From contig CADBCX010000001.1 in assembly GCA_902793245.1 (NCBI GenBank), positions 1-44,234 of the forward strand: a stretch of 44,234 nt of DNA. The letters are read 5' to 3'. Below, in pieces: positions 32,487 to 39,725 of this stretch (position 1 is the first letter of the stretch; each line of letters starts with the position of its first letter). The stretch comes from an uncultured Eubacteriales bacterium (GTDB taxonomy: Bacteria > Bacillota > Clostridia > Christensenellales > Aristaeellaceae). A model generated the notes under the pieces. The model worked only from the letters and a program-made list of their open reading frames with translations, was not told the DNA's origin and searched no databases. The position numbers and the translations under genes were made by a program.

Positions 32487-33269
32487 TCACGCATCCTCCT
32501 TTCCCGTCAGGAAGCGGAACATGGGCGTCAGCGCCTGTTTCCAGAAGGTGTGGTCGTGGCCGCCTTCCGCCTCGTACCAGGTGAGCGGCGTATGCAGGCT
32601 TTCCATCTGCGTGGCGAACTCCTTCGCGGGGGTGATCAGCCCGTCGCTTTTGCCGCAGGCCAGGAACATGTCTGGCATGGCTTCGGGACTCTTCGCCGCT
32701 TCCGCCGCGGCCCAGCTGTAATCCCGGTAGCTGCCCTGATATTCTTCCCAGGTGCCCAGGGTTGCGAGGAGTTCGCCCTTGGGGGACGGACTGCCCGGCG
32801 TGGGTTCATCGTCCGGCTGTTTAAAGCCCAGGGCGGGGGAAAGCATGGCAATTTTGGAGAAGGTTCCGGCAAACCGCAGGCCGTTGATCAGCGCGCCGTA
32901 ACCGCCCATGGAGATGCCGCCGATGAAGGTATCCTCCCGCCTGGGGGACAGGGGCAGGACAGACCGGGTGACCTCCACCAGCTCCTGCCCCACATACCGG
33001 CTGAACAGGGCCCCGCGCTGTTCGTCGTCGGTATAGAAGGAGTTTTCGCCGTCGCACAGCACGACGGCGACCCCGAACCGCATGGAGAACAGGGAAAAAT
33101 TGCTGAACATGGACGTTTCCAGCCCGCCGCCGGAATAGCCCGGCAGGAAGTACAGCGTGGGATACGGCGGCGGAACGTCCCGCCAGTTGTTGAAATCCGG
33201 CAGGAACACCACCGGATACACGCTGCGGGAGATGCAGTCCGAACGGAAGTTCAAGTGAAGATTGGACAT
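32487..33269 (-). CDS. alpha/beta-hydrolase esterase (second of three)
   Basis: 260-residue paralogue of its neighbours. The nucleophile is in GGISMGGYGA, the acid in CGKSDGLI and the histidine in EGGHDHTFW. The lid and loop region after LSPAL (GFKQPDDEPTPGSPS) differs from the other two, which suggests a different substrate. No signal peptide is seen. The start at 33269 lies 26 bases after the first esterase and follows the AGGTGG-type site in the gap. Substrate is unknown; acetylated or feruloylated sugar fragments are suggested by the linked sugar ABC genes (inference). Confidence 0.87.
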   Translation of the reverse strand: MSNLHLNFRSDCISRSVYPVVFLPDFNNWRDVPPPYPTLYFLPGYSGGGLETSMFSNFSLFSMRFGVAVVLCDGENSFYTDDEQRGALFSRYVGQELVEVTRSVLPLSPRREDTFIGGISMGGYGALINGLRFAGTFSKIAMLSPALGFKQPDDEPTPGSPSPKGELLATLGTWEEYQGSYRDYSWAAAEAAKSPEAMPDMFLACGKSDGLITPAKEFATQMESLHTPLTWYEAEGGHDHTFWKQALTPMFRFLTGKEDA

Positions 33270-33295
33270 TCTTTCGCAACCACCTTTTCAGCCGT

Positions 33296-34117
33296 TTACT
33301 TTTCCTTTTTACCTGCCTGAATCCAGTCCAGGGCGATGGGCAGGGCGTAATTCCAGAAGTTGAAGTCGTGGATGCCGGGATGGGTGAGCCATTCGTGGGG
33401 AATGCTCAGCTTTTCCAGGCATTCGTGCATGTCCAGGTTGGCGGGGTAGAGGAAGTCCTCCGTGCCGCAGGCCAGGAACAGCCGGGGAAGGTTCGCGCCC
33501 GCTTCCTTGCGCATTTTCGCCAGGGTCTTGGGCGCGCGGTCGCTGCTGAGCAGGGCGGAGGGCTCGCCGAAGGTGTGGGCGTAGTAGTCGTAAGGCGCCA
33601 TGAAGTTGCCGGTGCCGGGCTTCATCTGGGCCACCTCGTCGGTGATGAGGGCGGAGGACAGGGCAGCCACCGCGCCGAACACGTCGTTGTAATACAGGCC
33701 GTTCCGCAGCGCGCCGAAGCCGCCCATGGACAGGCCGCCGATATACGTTTCCTCCCGCTTGTGGGACAGGGGGAACAGCCGCCGGGTCACGTCCACCAGT
33801 TCTTTGCCGATGAACTCGGAATACGCCTGGTCGCTGCGGGGATTGTCCAGATAGAAGCTGTTCTCACCGTTGGGCATCACGAACGCGATGCGCCGCATGC
33901 CGGCCAGTTCCATGATGTGGCCGTTGTACAGCCAGTCCATGTGGTTCCCGGAAAAGCCGTGCAGCAGGTACATCGTGGGGAACGGCCCGTCAATGTATTC
34001 AATCCTGCCCTGCGGGGTGAACACGTCCACCGGAATGACCACGGAAAAGGTGACCTGCCGCTTGAGCACGACGGAAAAGTATTGGCCGGTAAATACTGAC
34101 ACTTCTTTCGCCTCCAT
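33296..34117 (-). CDS. alpha/beta-hydrolase esterase (first of three)
   Basis: 273-residue member of the same esterase family, with GGLSMGGFGA, CGTEDFLY and HPGIHDFNFW as the Ser-Asp-His triad. The oxyanion strand is MYLLHGFSGNHMDW. It resembles EstA-type tributyrin esterases of lactic acid bacteria. It is the first gene of the three-esterase run, separated from the Nif3-like gene upstream by a heptamer hairpin. The first residues (MEAKEVSVFTGQYFSVVLKR) show no signal peptide. Confidence 0.88.
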   Translation of the reverse strand: MEAKEVSVFTGQYFSVVLKRQVTFSVVIPVDVFTPQGRIEYIDGPFPTMYLLHGFSGNHMDWLYNGHIMELAGMRRIAFVMPNGENSFYLDNPRSDQAYSEFIGKELVDVTRRLFPLSHKREETYIGGLSMGGFGALRNGLYYNDVFGAVAALSSALITDEVAQMKPGTGNFMAPYDYYAHTFGEPSALLSSDRAPKTLAKMRKEAGANLPRLFLACGTEDFLYPANLDMHECLEKLSIPHEWLTHPGIHDFNFWNYALPIALDWIQAGKKEK

Positions 34118-34140
34118 TTTTATTGTGGGGATGCAACATA

Positions 34141-34257
34141 CAGAGTACAGAGAGCAGAGTGCAGAGTACAGATAATAATGTACGCGTTGTTTGACTCCGG
34201 CTTATTGGCCGACTAAATAAATCTGAACTCTGTACTCTGAACTCTGCACTCTATTGC
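34141..34257. repeat. heptamer-armed hairpin element, AGAGTAC type
   Basis: The left arm (34141-34173) has CAGAGTA-type units and the right arm (34221-34257) the inverse ACTCTGA units around a 47-bp loop. On the minus strand the loop begins TTTATTTAG. The right end abuts the stop codon of the Nif3-like gene (34258). Confidence 0.88.
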
Positions 34258-35103
34258 TTAAAGATAAATAAACGGTTCTTCCGCGTCGGTGAAGAACAAA
34301 GGAATCTCCCCGGTGATGTCCTTCATCCACTCGCCCAGGCGCTTCATGCCGGGTTCTTCGCTGCGCTCGTGGCCCAGCACGATGATGGCCTTATTCAGCC
34401 CCAACTGCGCGGCGTCGCGGACGTAGGCGGGGAGCGTCCATTCCGTGATGTCGCCGCAGAGGATCACGTCTAAGTTCCGCCGCCGCATCAGCTGCATGGG
34501 CATCTGCTCCACGCCCAGGCCCAGGCTGCCGCCGCCGGGCAGCACGCCTACCCGGGACACGGGCATGTCGGGGTCGCCGATCACCCGCATGACGGTCATG
34601 CCGATGCTCTTTTTCAGTTCTTCGCACAGGCCGCGCAGGGTGGTTTTCGGAATCTCATAGCAGCCGTCAAAGCGTCCTTTCAGGAACGCGGGGCCGGCGG
34701 GATCGTACAGGATGGGCATGCGGTACTGCGCCCAGCCCGTTTCCTGGTCGAAGCCCCGGTAAATGCCGTCCTGCTGGTCGAAGTGCATGTGGTCATGGAA
34801 GCGCCAGATGGCGACGCCGGTTTCCTCGATCAGCTGCTTTTTCCGGAGGTATACCTCGTCCCCCGCCAGCCAGTCGGTTTCGTCCATGCCGGTGAACCAG
34901 GTGGGTTCATGGGTGATGATGAGGTTGGCTCCCAGGGCCGCGGCCTTCTTGATCACGTCCACCGTGGCCATAAAGGTCATGGCAATGCCCTTCACTTCCA
35001 TGTCCCATGACCCCGCCATCAGCCGGTCGCAGGTGTCCTTGAGGGGAATCGGCGGCACCCCGGTCTTTTTGATCATCGCGTCAGTAATCTCGCGGACAGT
35101 CAT
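34258..35103 (-). CDS. Nif3-like (DUF34) dinuclear metal-centre protein
   Basis: 281 residues of the Nif3/YqfO family, whose members form a toroidal hexamer with two metal ions per subunit. Biochemical roles proposed include GTP cyclohydrolase-like activity and metal chaperoning. Metal-site signatures are changed from the usual HHP: ITHEPTWFTGMDETDW, then RFHDHMHF and VLGHERSEEPGMK near the C-terminus. This makes it a divergent member. It lies between the sugar ABC operon and the esterases, each side separated by a heptamer element. The start ATG at 35103 follows AAGGAGTGAAG. Whether it acts on a sugar-related substrate is open. Confidence 0.78.
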   Translation of the reverse strand: MTVREITDAMIKKTGVPPIPLKDTCDRLMAGSWDMEVKGIAMTFMATVDVIKKAAALGANLIITHEPTWFTGMDETDWLAGDEVYLRKKQLIEETGVAIWRFHDHMHFDQQDGIYRGFDQETGWAQYRMPILYDPAGPAFLKGRFDGCYEIPKTTLRGLCEELKKSIGMTVMRVIGDPDMPVSRVGVLPGGGSLGLGVEQMPMQLMRRRNLDVILCGDITEWTLPAYVRDAAQLGLNKAIIVLGHERSEEPGMKRLGEWMKDITGEIPLFFTDAEEPFIYL

Positions 35104-35144
35104 ATTTGCGCTTCACTCCTTATTCTGGTCGCAATTGTGTAAAA

Positions 35145-35270
35145 GGTAGGAGGTAGGAAGTAGGAGGTAGGAGGTTTTATATAGTGATTGAAAAAACATA
35201 GCGAATGACGATGCTCCTCATCACGGAAGTCATGATAAACCTCCTACTTCCTACCTCCTACCTCCTACTT
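35145..35270. repeat. heptamer-armed hairpin element, AGGTAGG type
   Basis: The left arm (35145-35176) has AGGTAGG/AAGTAGG units and the right arm (35238-35270) the inverse CTACCTC/CTACTTC units. The 61-bp loop begins TTTTATATAGTG, the family core. It ends six bases before the stop codon of the ABC permease gene. Confidence 0.88.
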
Positions 35271-35276
35271 TCTATG

Positions 35277-36173
35277 TTAGCCTTTCACCGCGCCGAGCAC
35301 GACGCCCTTGATGAAGTATTTCTGCACGAAGGGGAAGATGATCACCACGGGCAGCATGCCGATGACGGCCATGGCCATGCGCACGGAGGTGCCGGGCAGG
35401 TCGACGGCCTGGGTGCCGAGCAGGGCGGCGTTGCTGCTGCTCTTCAAGAACTGGATGTTGTTCATGATGCGGATGAGCAGGTTCTGGATGCCGAACAGGG
35501 TCGGGTCGGTGATGTAGTAGAGGCCGTTGACCCAGTCGTTCCAGTAGGCCAGCCCGGAGAACAGCGCCACCGTGGCGATGACGGGTATGGACAGGGGCAG
35601 CATGATCCTTAGGAAGATAATGAACTCATTGCCGCCGTCGATCTGGGCGGACTCGATGAGGGCTTCGGGTATGCCGGTGGCGTAATAGTTGCGCACCAGG
35701 AACACGTTGAAGGCCGTCACCAGGTAATTGGGCACGATCAAGGCCCAGATGGTGTTGCGGATGGAAATGATGCGGCTCCACATGATGTAGCTGGCGACCA
35801 CGCCGCCGTTGAACAGCATGGTGAAGAACACGAAGAAGGACAGCACGTTGCGGTACCTGAAGCTGCTCCGCGCCATGGGATAGGCCAGCATGGTGGTGAA
35901 CAGCACGCCCGCCGCGGTACCGACCACGGTGGTCAGGATGGTGATGCCATAAGAGCGCACGATCATGCTGCCCTGGCGCACCATATAATAGTAAGAGTCC
36001 GTGCTCAGCTTCGCCGGGAAGAAGGTGTAGCCGTTGGCCAGCAGCGCTTTTTCATCCGTCACGGAGGCGATCACGATCAGCAGGATGGGCAGCAGCGCGA
36101 TGACCGCGAGGATGGTCAGCACGATGGTGCAGAACAGGCGGAAACGTTTGGATTCGGCAAAATTCTGATCCAT
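35277..36173 (-). CDS. lplC: carbohydrate ABC transporter permease, LplC/MalG type
   Basis: 298-residue inner-membrane permease with six predicted helices (first at about residues 12-35). The EAA coupling motif is EALIESAQIDGGNEFIIFLRIMLPLSIP, which contacts the ATPase. The ending VQKYFIKGVVLGAVKG is typical of the LplC subgroup that imports oligosaccharides, named from Bacillus. It lies 12 bases after the LplB-type gene. No ATPase is in the operon, so a shared MsmX such as that at 22561 is expected. Confidence 0.9.
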   Translation of the reverse strand: MDQNFAESKRFRLFCTIVLTILAVIALLPILLIVIASVTDEKALLANGYTFFPAKLSTDSYYYMVRQGSMIVRSYGITILTTVVGTAAGVLFTTMLAYPMARSSFRYRNVLSFFVFFTMLFNGGVVASYIMWSRIISIRNTIWALIVPNYLVTAFNVFLVRNYYATGIPEALIESAQIDGGNEFIIFLRIMLPLSIPVIATVALFSGLAYWNDWVNGLYYITDPTLFGIQNLLIRIMNNIQFLKSSSNAALLGTQAVDLPGTSVRMAMAVIGMLPVVIIFPFVQKYFIKGVVLGAVKG

Positions 36174-36185
36174 ATCCTCACCCCC

Positions 36186-37109
36186 TCAAAACAGCGCGTT
36201 GTCCGGGTCCAGCTTGCGGACGAGCGCGTTGGCGCCCACCACCAGCAGGAAGCCCACCAGGGACTGGTACAACGCGGCGGCAGCCGCCATGCCTACGTCG
36301 TTCAGTTCCATCAGGCCGCGGTACACGTAGGTATCAATGGTCTGGGTCACGTCGAACAGGCGTCCGGCGTTCTGCGGCACCTGGTAGAACAGGCCGAAGT
36401 CGGAATAGAAGATGCGGCCGATGGCCATGAGCGTTAAAATCATCACCGTGGGCTTGAGCATGGGAATGGTGATGTGGAAAATCTGCTGCCACTTCCCCGC
36501 GCCGTCCAGGTCGGCGGCCTCGAAAATGCTCTTGTCAATGCCCGCGATGGCGGACACGTAGATGATGGAGTTGCAGCCCGCGAACTTCCACAGGTACACG
36601 AGGGTCAATATGAACGGCCAGGGGCCGGTGGTGGTGTACCAGTTGACGGGCTCCGTGCCCAGGGCCTTCGCTACCGTGTTGTTCATGAAGCCCGTGTCGG
36701 CGTTCAGGAAGGCGTACACGATGAACCCGATCACCACCCAGGACAGCAGGTTGGGCAGCAGCAGCGACGCCTGGAAGAACTTGACCCGGCGGCGCGTGCC
36801 CAGCTCATGCAGCAGGATCGCCAGGAAGATGGAGAAGACGGTGCCCAGCACGATGAACGCCGCGTTGTACAGCAGCGTGTTGCGGGTGATCAGCCAGGCG
36901 TCCCGGGTGCGGAACAGGAACTCGAAGTTTTCAAACCCGCACCAGTCGCTGCCGAAAATGCCCTGGAAGTAGTTGTAGTCCTTGAAGGCCAGGAACACCC
37001 CGAACATGGGAATGTAGTTGTTGATGATCAGGTACAGGATGCCGGGCAGGGCAATCACCAGCAGCTGCCATGTGCTGGCCCGCCCCCGGCCCGTCCGTTT
37101 TGCTTTCAT
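36186..37109 (-). CDS. lplB: carbohydrate ABC transporter permease, LplB type
   Basis: 307-residue permease with six predicted helices. LplB signatures include NNYIPMFGVFLAFKDYNY and GFENFEFLF near the N-terminus. The EAA loop is IFEAADLDGAGKWQQIFHITIPMLKP. The C-terminus ALVRKLDPDNALF is the familiar LplB ending. The start at 37109 (MKAKRTGRGRA) follows AAAGGGGGAAAG. The longer frame adds 18 codons without a ribosome site. A 376-bp spacer with an inverted repeat and a terminator separates it from the binding protein gene. Confidence 0.9.
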   Translation of the reverse strand: MKAKRTGRGRASTWQLLVIALPGILYLIINNYIPMFGVFLAFKDYNYFQGIFGSDWCGFENFEFLFRTRDAWLITRNTLLYNAAFIVLGTVFSIFLAILLHELGTRRRVKFFQASLLLPNLLSWVVIGFIVYAFLNADTGFMNNTVAKALGTEPVNWYTTTGPWPFILTLVYLWKFAGCNSIIYVSAIAGIDKSIFEAADLDGAGKWQQIFHITIPMLKPTVMILTLMAIGRIFYSDFGLFYQVPQNAGRLFDVTQTIDTYVYRGLMELNDVGMAAAAALYQSLVGFLLVVGANALVRKLDPDNALF

Positions 37110-37216
37110 GGGCTTTCCCCCTTTGGCTTTGTGTGTTTGACTCAGAATAATATTGATGTCCAATAAGTTCTTGAACTTACGGGTAGCAGAATGTATGGAT
37201 AAGCTACGATAGTTAG

Positions 37217-37330
37217 ATTGTCATCCTGAGCGCATCCGGACGCGAAGGATCTCATTGCTGGGTAGTATGTTGCTTGATTCATCTTGTTACTATGAGATCC
37301 TTCGCGTCCGGATGCGCTCAGGATGACAAT
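37217..37330. repeat. perfect 38-bp inverted repeat element
   Basis: The arms 37217-37254 and 37293-37330 are exact reverse complements and enclose a 38-bp loop. The arms start ATTGTCATCCTGAGCG and are GC-rich in the middle. Weaker pairing (TACGA at 37205 with TCGTA near 37342) extends outward. TCATCCTGAGCG/GAAGGATCT sequences of this kind occur as dispersed repeats in many bacterial genomes, as I recall. Next to it are a small CCCCT-CA-AGGGG palindrome (37396-37407) and a half copy of the ACTCTGT heptamer arm (37419-37431), so this 376-bp spacer (37110-37485) is a patchwork of repeats. Confidence 0.9.
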
Positions 37331-37434
37331 GATAGTTTCGTACTTTATAGTATCTTGATCGCTTTGTTGCTTCTTTTTAAGTTGATGACATTGCCCCTCA
37401 AGGGGAAGGCTTTTGGAACTCTGTACTCTGAAAG

Positions 37435-37471
37435 AAAAACCCGCGGCGCGGCCGGAAGGGTCGCGCCGCGG
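37435..37471 (-). terminator. terminator after the binding protein gene, inside the ABC operon
   Basis: The stem CCGCGGCGCG/CGCGCCGCGG with a GC-rich loop is followed by GTTTTTC on the minus strand. It lies between the binding protein and the permease genes. It probably lets only part of the transcripts continue, giving excess binding protein. Confidence 0.85.
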
Positions 37472-37485
37472 AAAGGTGGAGCGGA

Positions 37486-38970
37486 TTACTTGCCCTGGCC
37501 GGCCAGCCATTCATCCAGCTGAGCCTGCTTGGCGGCGATGATGTCGCCCAGGCCCGCGTCGCTCAGGCGCTGGAGGAACACGGGGATTTCCGTTTCGGGA
37601 TCCACCGCGCCGGTCATGAGGCCGGGAAGGTACTGCTCGATCACGTTGCTGACGGCGGTGTACTGGGTCTTGACCCGCTTGTTGTCAAAGGTGAAGCCCA
37701 TGGCAGCGGAGGTTTCGGCGTTCTTGTTCTGCTCCTTTTCCCATTCCAGGGATTCAAAGCTGGTGCCTTCCATGGGATACATGAGGAAGAAGTTGCCGAA
37801 GGTGCCGCAGGAGAGCTGGGCAGTGTAAGGCACGCTGGCGGCTTCCAGGCCGTCGGGATAGCGCACGGTGCCGTCGTCGTTCTTCACATAATCGCGGCCT
37901 TCGATGCCGTAAATCACCAGGTTGATGATGTCAGGATCGCAGAAGGTGAGGTTCAGGAACTTGAGGGCGGCATCCGGCACCTTGGAGGTGGAGGAGACCA
38001 TCCAGCTCAGGGCGTTCACGGCACTGGTGTCCAGGAACGCGCTGCCCACGATCTTCGCGCCCAGCTTGTAGCCGCCGCACTGGGCTTCCAGAGACGCGGC
38101 GGTGTCGGCTTCGGGATAGCTGTAGGCGGCCACGTAGCAGAAGTAGTTGCCGCTGCTCATGAGCTCGGCGGCGGTGGAGGAGGTGGTGGCGGCGTCCTTC
38201 ATCACCAGGCCCTCGTTGTACCAGGTGCGGGCCAGCTCGCAGGTGGTCTTGAAAATGTCGGAGGCGTAGTAGTCCACCACGGTCATTTCGCCGTTCATCA
38301 GCACGCCCTTGGGGGAATAGTAGTCGTCGGAGAGGTAGTCCACGTGGGGAATAGTCAGGTTCAGGCCGATGTTGCCGCTGTTGACGGCAGCCAGGGGCGT
38401 GATGTCGGGCTTGGCTTCCTTGACCTTGCGGAAGATGTCGGTCAGGTCGTTCACGGAAGAAACGGCGCTCATATCCAGGCCCAGTTCATCCGCGATGTCC
38501 TGGCGGTACACCACCATGGGGGTCAGGGCAATGGGCTTCAAGGTGGGGATGCCGTAGATGCGGCCCTTCTTGCTGCAGGCGTCCAGCCATTCCTGGCCCA
38601 CCAGCTCGCAGGCTTCGGGGGCATCCGCGGCCAGCATATCGGTCAGGTCGCGGGCCATGCCGGTGCTGACGCAGTTGTTGAAGTCGCCCAGGCTCTCGAA
38701 CAGGTCCACCTGGTCGCCGCCCTGGAGCATCAGGCTCACCTGGGAGGAGTAGTCCCAGATCACGATGGGCATCAGCTTCACTTCCACGCCGATCTTTTCC
38801 CGGGTGATTTTGTTGATTTCTTCTTCCACCACGGCCAGGTCTTCGGCGGTGGGGATGTTGTTGAAGGTGGCATAGGACATGACAACCTTGTCATAGCTTT
38901 CCGCCTGCGCCGCGCCGACGATGCAGCAGAGCATCATGAGGGCCAGCAGGAGAGAGAACGTCTTTTTCAT
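37486..38970 (-). CDS. extracellular solute-binding protein of an LplABC-type sugar transporter
   Basis: 494 residues, family 1 binding protein with the C-terminal DUF3502-type region (FGNFFLMYPMEGTSFES, AMGFTFDNKRVKTQYTAVSN) found in LplA-like proteins. The N-terminus is a signal peptide, MKKTFSLLLALMMLCCIVGA, followed by AQAES. The two cysteines lack a proper L-[AS]-[GA]-C lipobox. An AQA site for signal peptidase I fits better. How the protein stays at the cell surface is therefore unclear. Sugar specificity cannot be read; an oligosaccharide is likely from its LplB/LplC partners. The ATG follows AAGGAGGAAAAAG. Confidence 0.88.
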   Translation of the reverse strand: MKKTFSLLLALMMLCCIVGAAQAESYDKVVMSYATFNNIPTAEDLAVVEEEINKITREKIGVEVKLMPIVIWDYSSQVSLMLQGGDQVDLFESLGDFNNCVSTGMARDLTDMLAADAPEACELVGQEWLDACSKKGRIYGIPTLKPIALTPMVVYRQDIADELGLDMSAVSSVNDLTDIFRKVKEAKPDITPLAAVNSGNIGLNLTIPHVDYLSDDYYSPKGVLMNGEMTVVDYYASDIFKTTCELARTWYNEGLVMKDAATTSSTAAELMSSGNYFCYVAAYSYPEADTAASLEAQCGGYKLGAKIVGSAFLDTSAVNALSWMVSSTSKVPDAALKFLNLTFCDPDIINLVIYGIEGRDYVKNDDGTVRYPDGLEAASVPYTAQLSCGTFGNFFLMYPMEGTSFESLEWEKEQNKNAETSAAMGFTFDNKRVKTQYTAVSNVIEQYLPGLMTGAVDPETEIPVFLQRLSDAGLGDIIAAKQAQLDEWLAGQGK

Positions 38971-39179
38971 ACTTTTTCCTCCTTATATCCGTATAGATTG
39001 GATTGTCAGCTACAGTATAATCAATCGTCCTGGCGCGCGCTTTATTTTTTGACGTTTTTCTTTTTGATTTTGAAAACAAAAACGCCGCTGTTCCGGCGCG
39101 GTTCCCGCATACGGAAAAAAGTCGTTGGACGGCGGTTTTGAACGATTGATTTTTTTTCTGAAAAATATTATATTTTTCT
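38971..39179 (-). promoter_or_regulatory. upstream region of the ABC operon with a terminator-like hairpin
   Basis: On the minus strand a TATACT hexamer (39019-39014) precedes the binding protein gene by about 45 bases but has no good -35, so an activator may be needed. Farther upstream CGCCG-CTGTTC-CGGCG (39083-39098) is followed on the minus strand by TTTTTG, an intrinsic-terminator layout without any gene before it. The remainder is AT-rich spacer to the divergent sigma factor operon. Confidence 0.4.
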
Positions 39180-39207
39180 TGTAACGAATTTGCGATTTCT
39201 CCGTCTA
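39180..39207 (+). promoter_or_regulatory. ECF-sigma-type promoter before the sigma factor operon
   Basis: TGTAAC (39180-39185), a 16-base spacer and CGTCTA (39202-39207) match the ECF pattern (TGAAAC-N16-CGTC). It lies 32 bases before the sigma factor start, as expected for an autoregulated ECF sigma operon. Confidence 0.75.
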
Positions 39208-39239
39208 ACCGACGAGACCGGATGAAAGGAGGTGAGCAT

Positions 39240-39725
39240 GTGACCCAGGAAAAGCTGTACGAAACCTATTACATGCGGGTATTCTCCTTCGTCATGACGC
39301 TGGCGGGCGACCGGGTGCAGGCGGAGGAAATCACCCAGGAGACCTTCTTCCGCGCCTTTTCAAAGCGAAGCGATTTCCGGGGAGAATCGGACGAAGCCAC
39401 CTGGCTGTGCGCCATCGCCAGGAATCTGTTCCTGGACGAGAAACGGCGGCAGGGCAAACAGGAGGCTTTGCCGGAGGAACTCCCCGACACGGGAAAGGGC
39501 ATCGAGCAGACCGCCGCGGACCGGGACACCTCCTTCCGCATCCACATGGCGCTGCACGCCCTGGAGGAGCCGTACCGGGAAGTGTTTGAACTGCGCGTCT
39601 TTGGCGAACTGAGCTTCCGGGAAATCGGGATGATCTTTGGCAAAACGGAAAACTGGGCCCGGGTCACATACCACCGCGCCCGGCTCAGGCTACAGGAAAG
39701 GATGGATGAAAGCAATGGATTGTGA
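39240..39725 (+). CDS. ECF-type RNA polymerase sigma factor
   Basis: 161-residue sigma-70 family factor of the extracytoplasmic function group. Region 2 has YYMRVFSFVMTLAGDRVQAEEITQETFFRAF with the DxAEEITQETF core-binding signature. Region 4 (about 108-155) has LEEPYREVFELRVFGELSFREIG followed by RVTYHRARLRL. The start is GTG at 39240 behind AAAGGAGGTGA. The ATG overlapping it is out of frame, and the frame's first ATG (39222) lies before the ribosome site. The next gene, its anti-sigma, overlaps by 20 bases. It should direct transcription of its own operon from the promoter at 39180. Confidence 0.92.
   Translation: MTQEKLYETYYMRVFSFVMTLAGDRVQAEEITQETFFRAFSKRSDFRGESDEATWLCAIARNLFLDEKRRQGKQEALPEELPDTGKGIEQTAADRDTSFRIHMALHALEEPYREVFELRVFGELSFREIGMIFGKTENWARVTYHRARLRLQERMDESNGL

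Noticed and set aside
37217-37330. Insertion sequence
   Set aside because: The inverted repeat encloses only 38 bp and no transposase frame; at most a small non-autonomous repeat.
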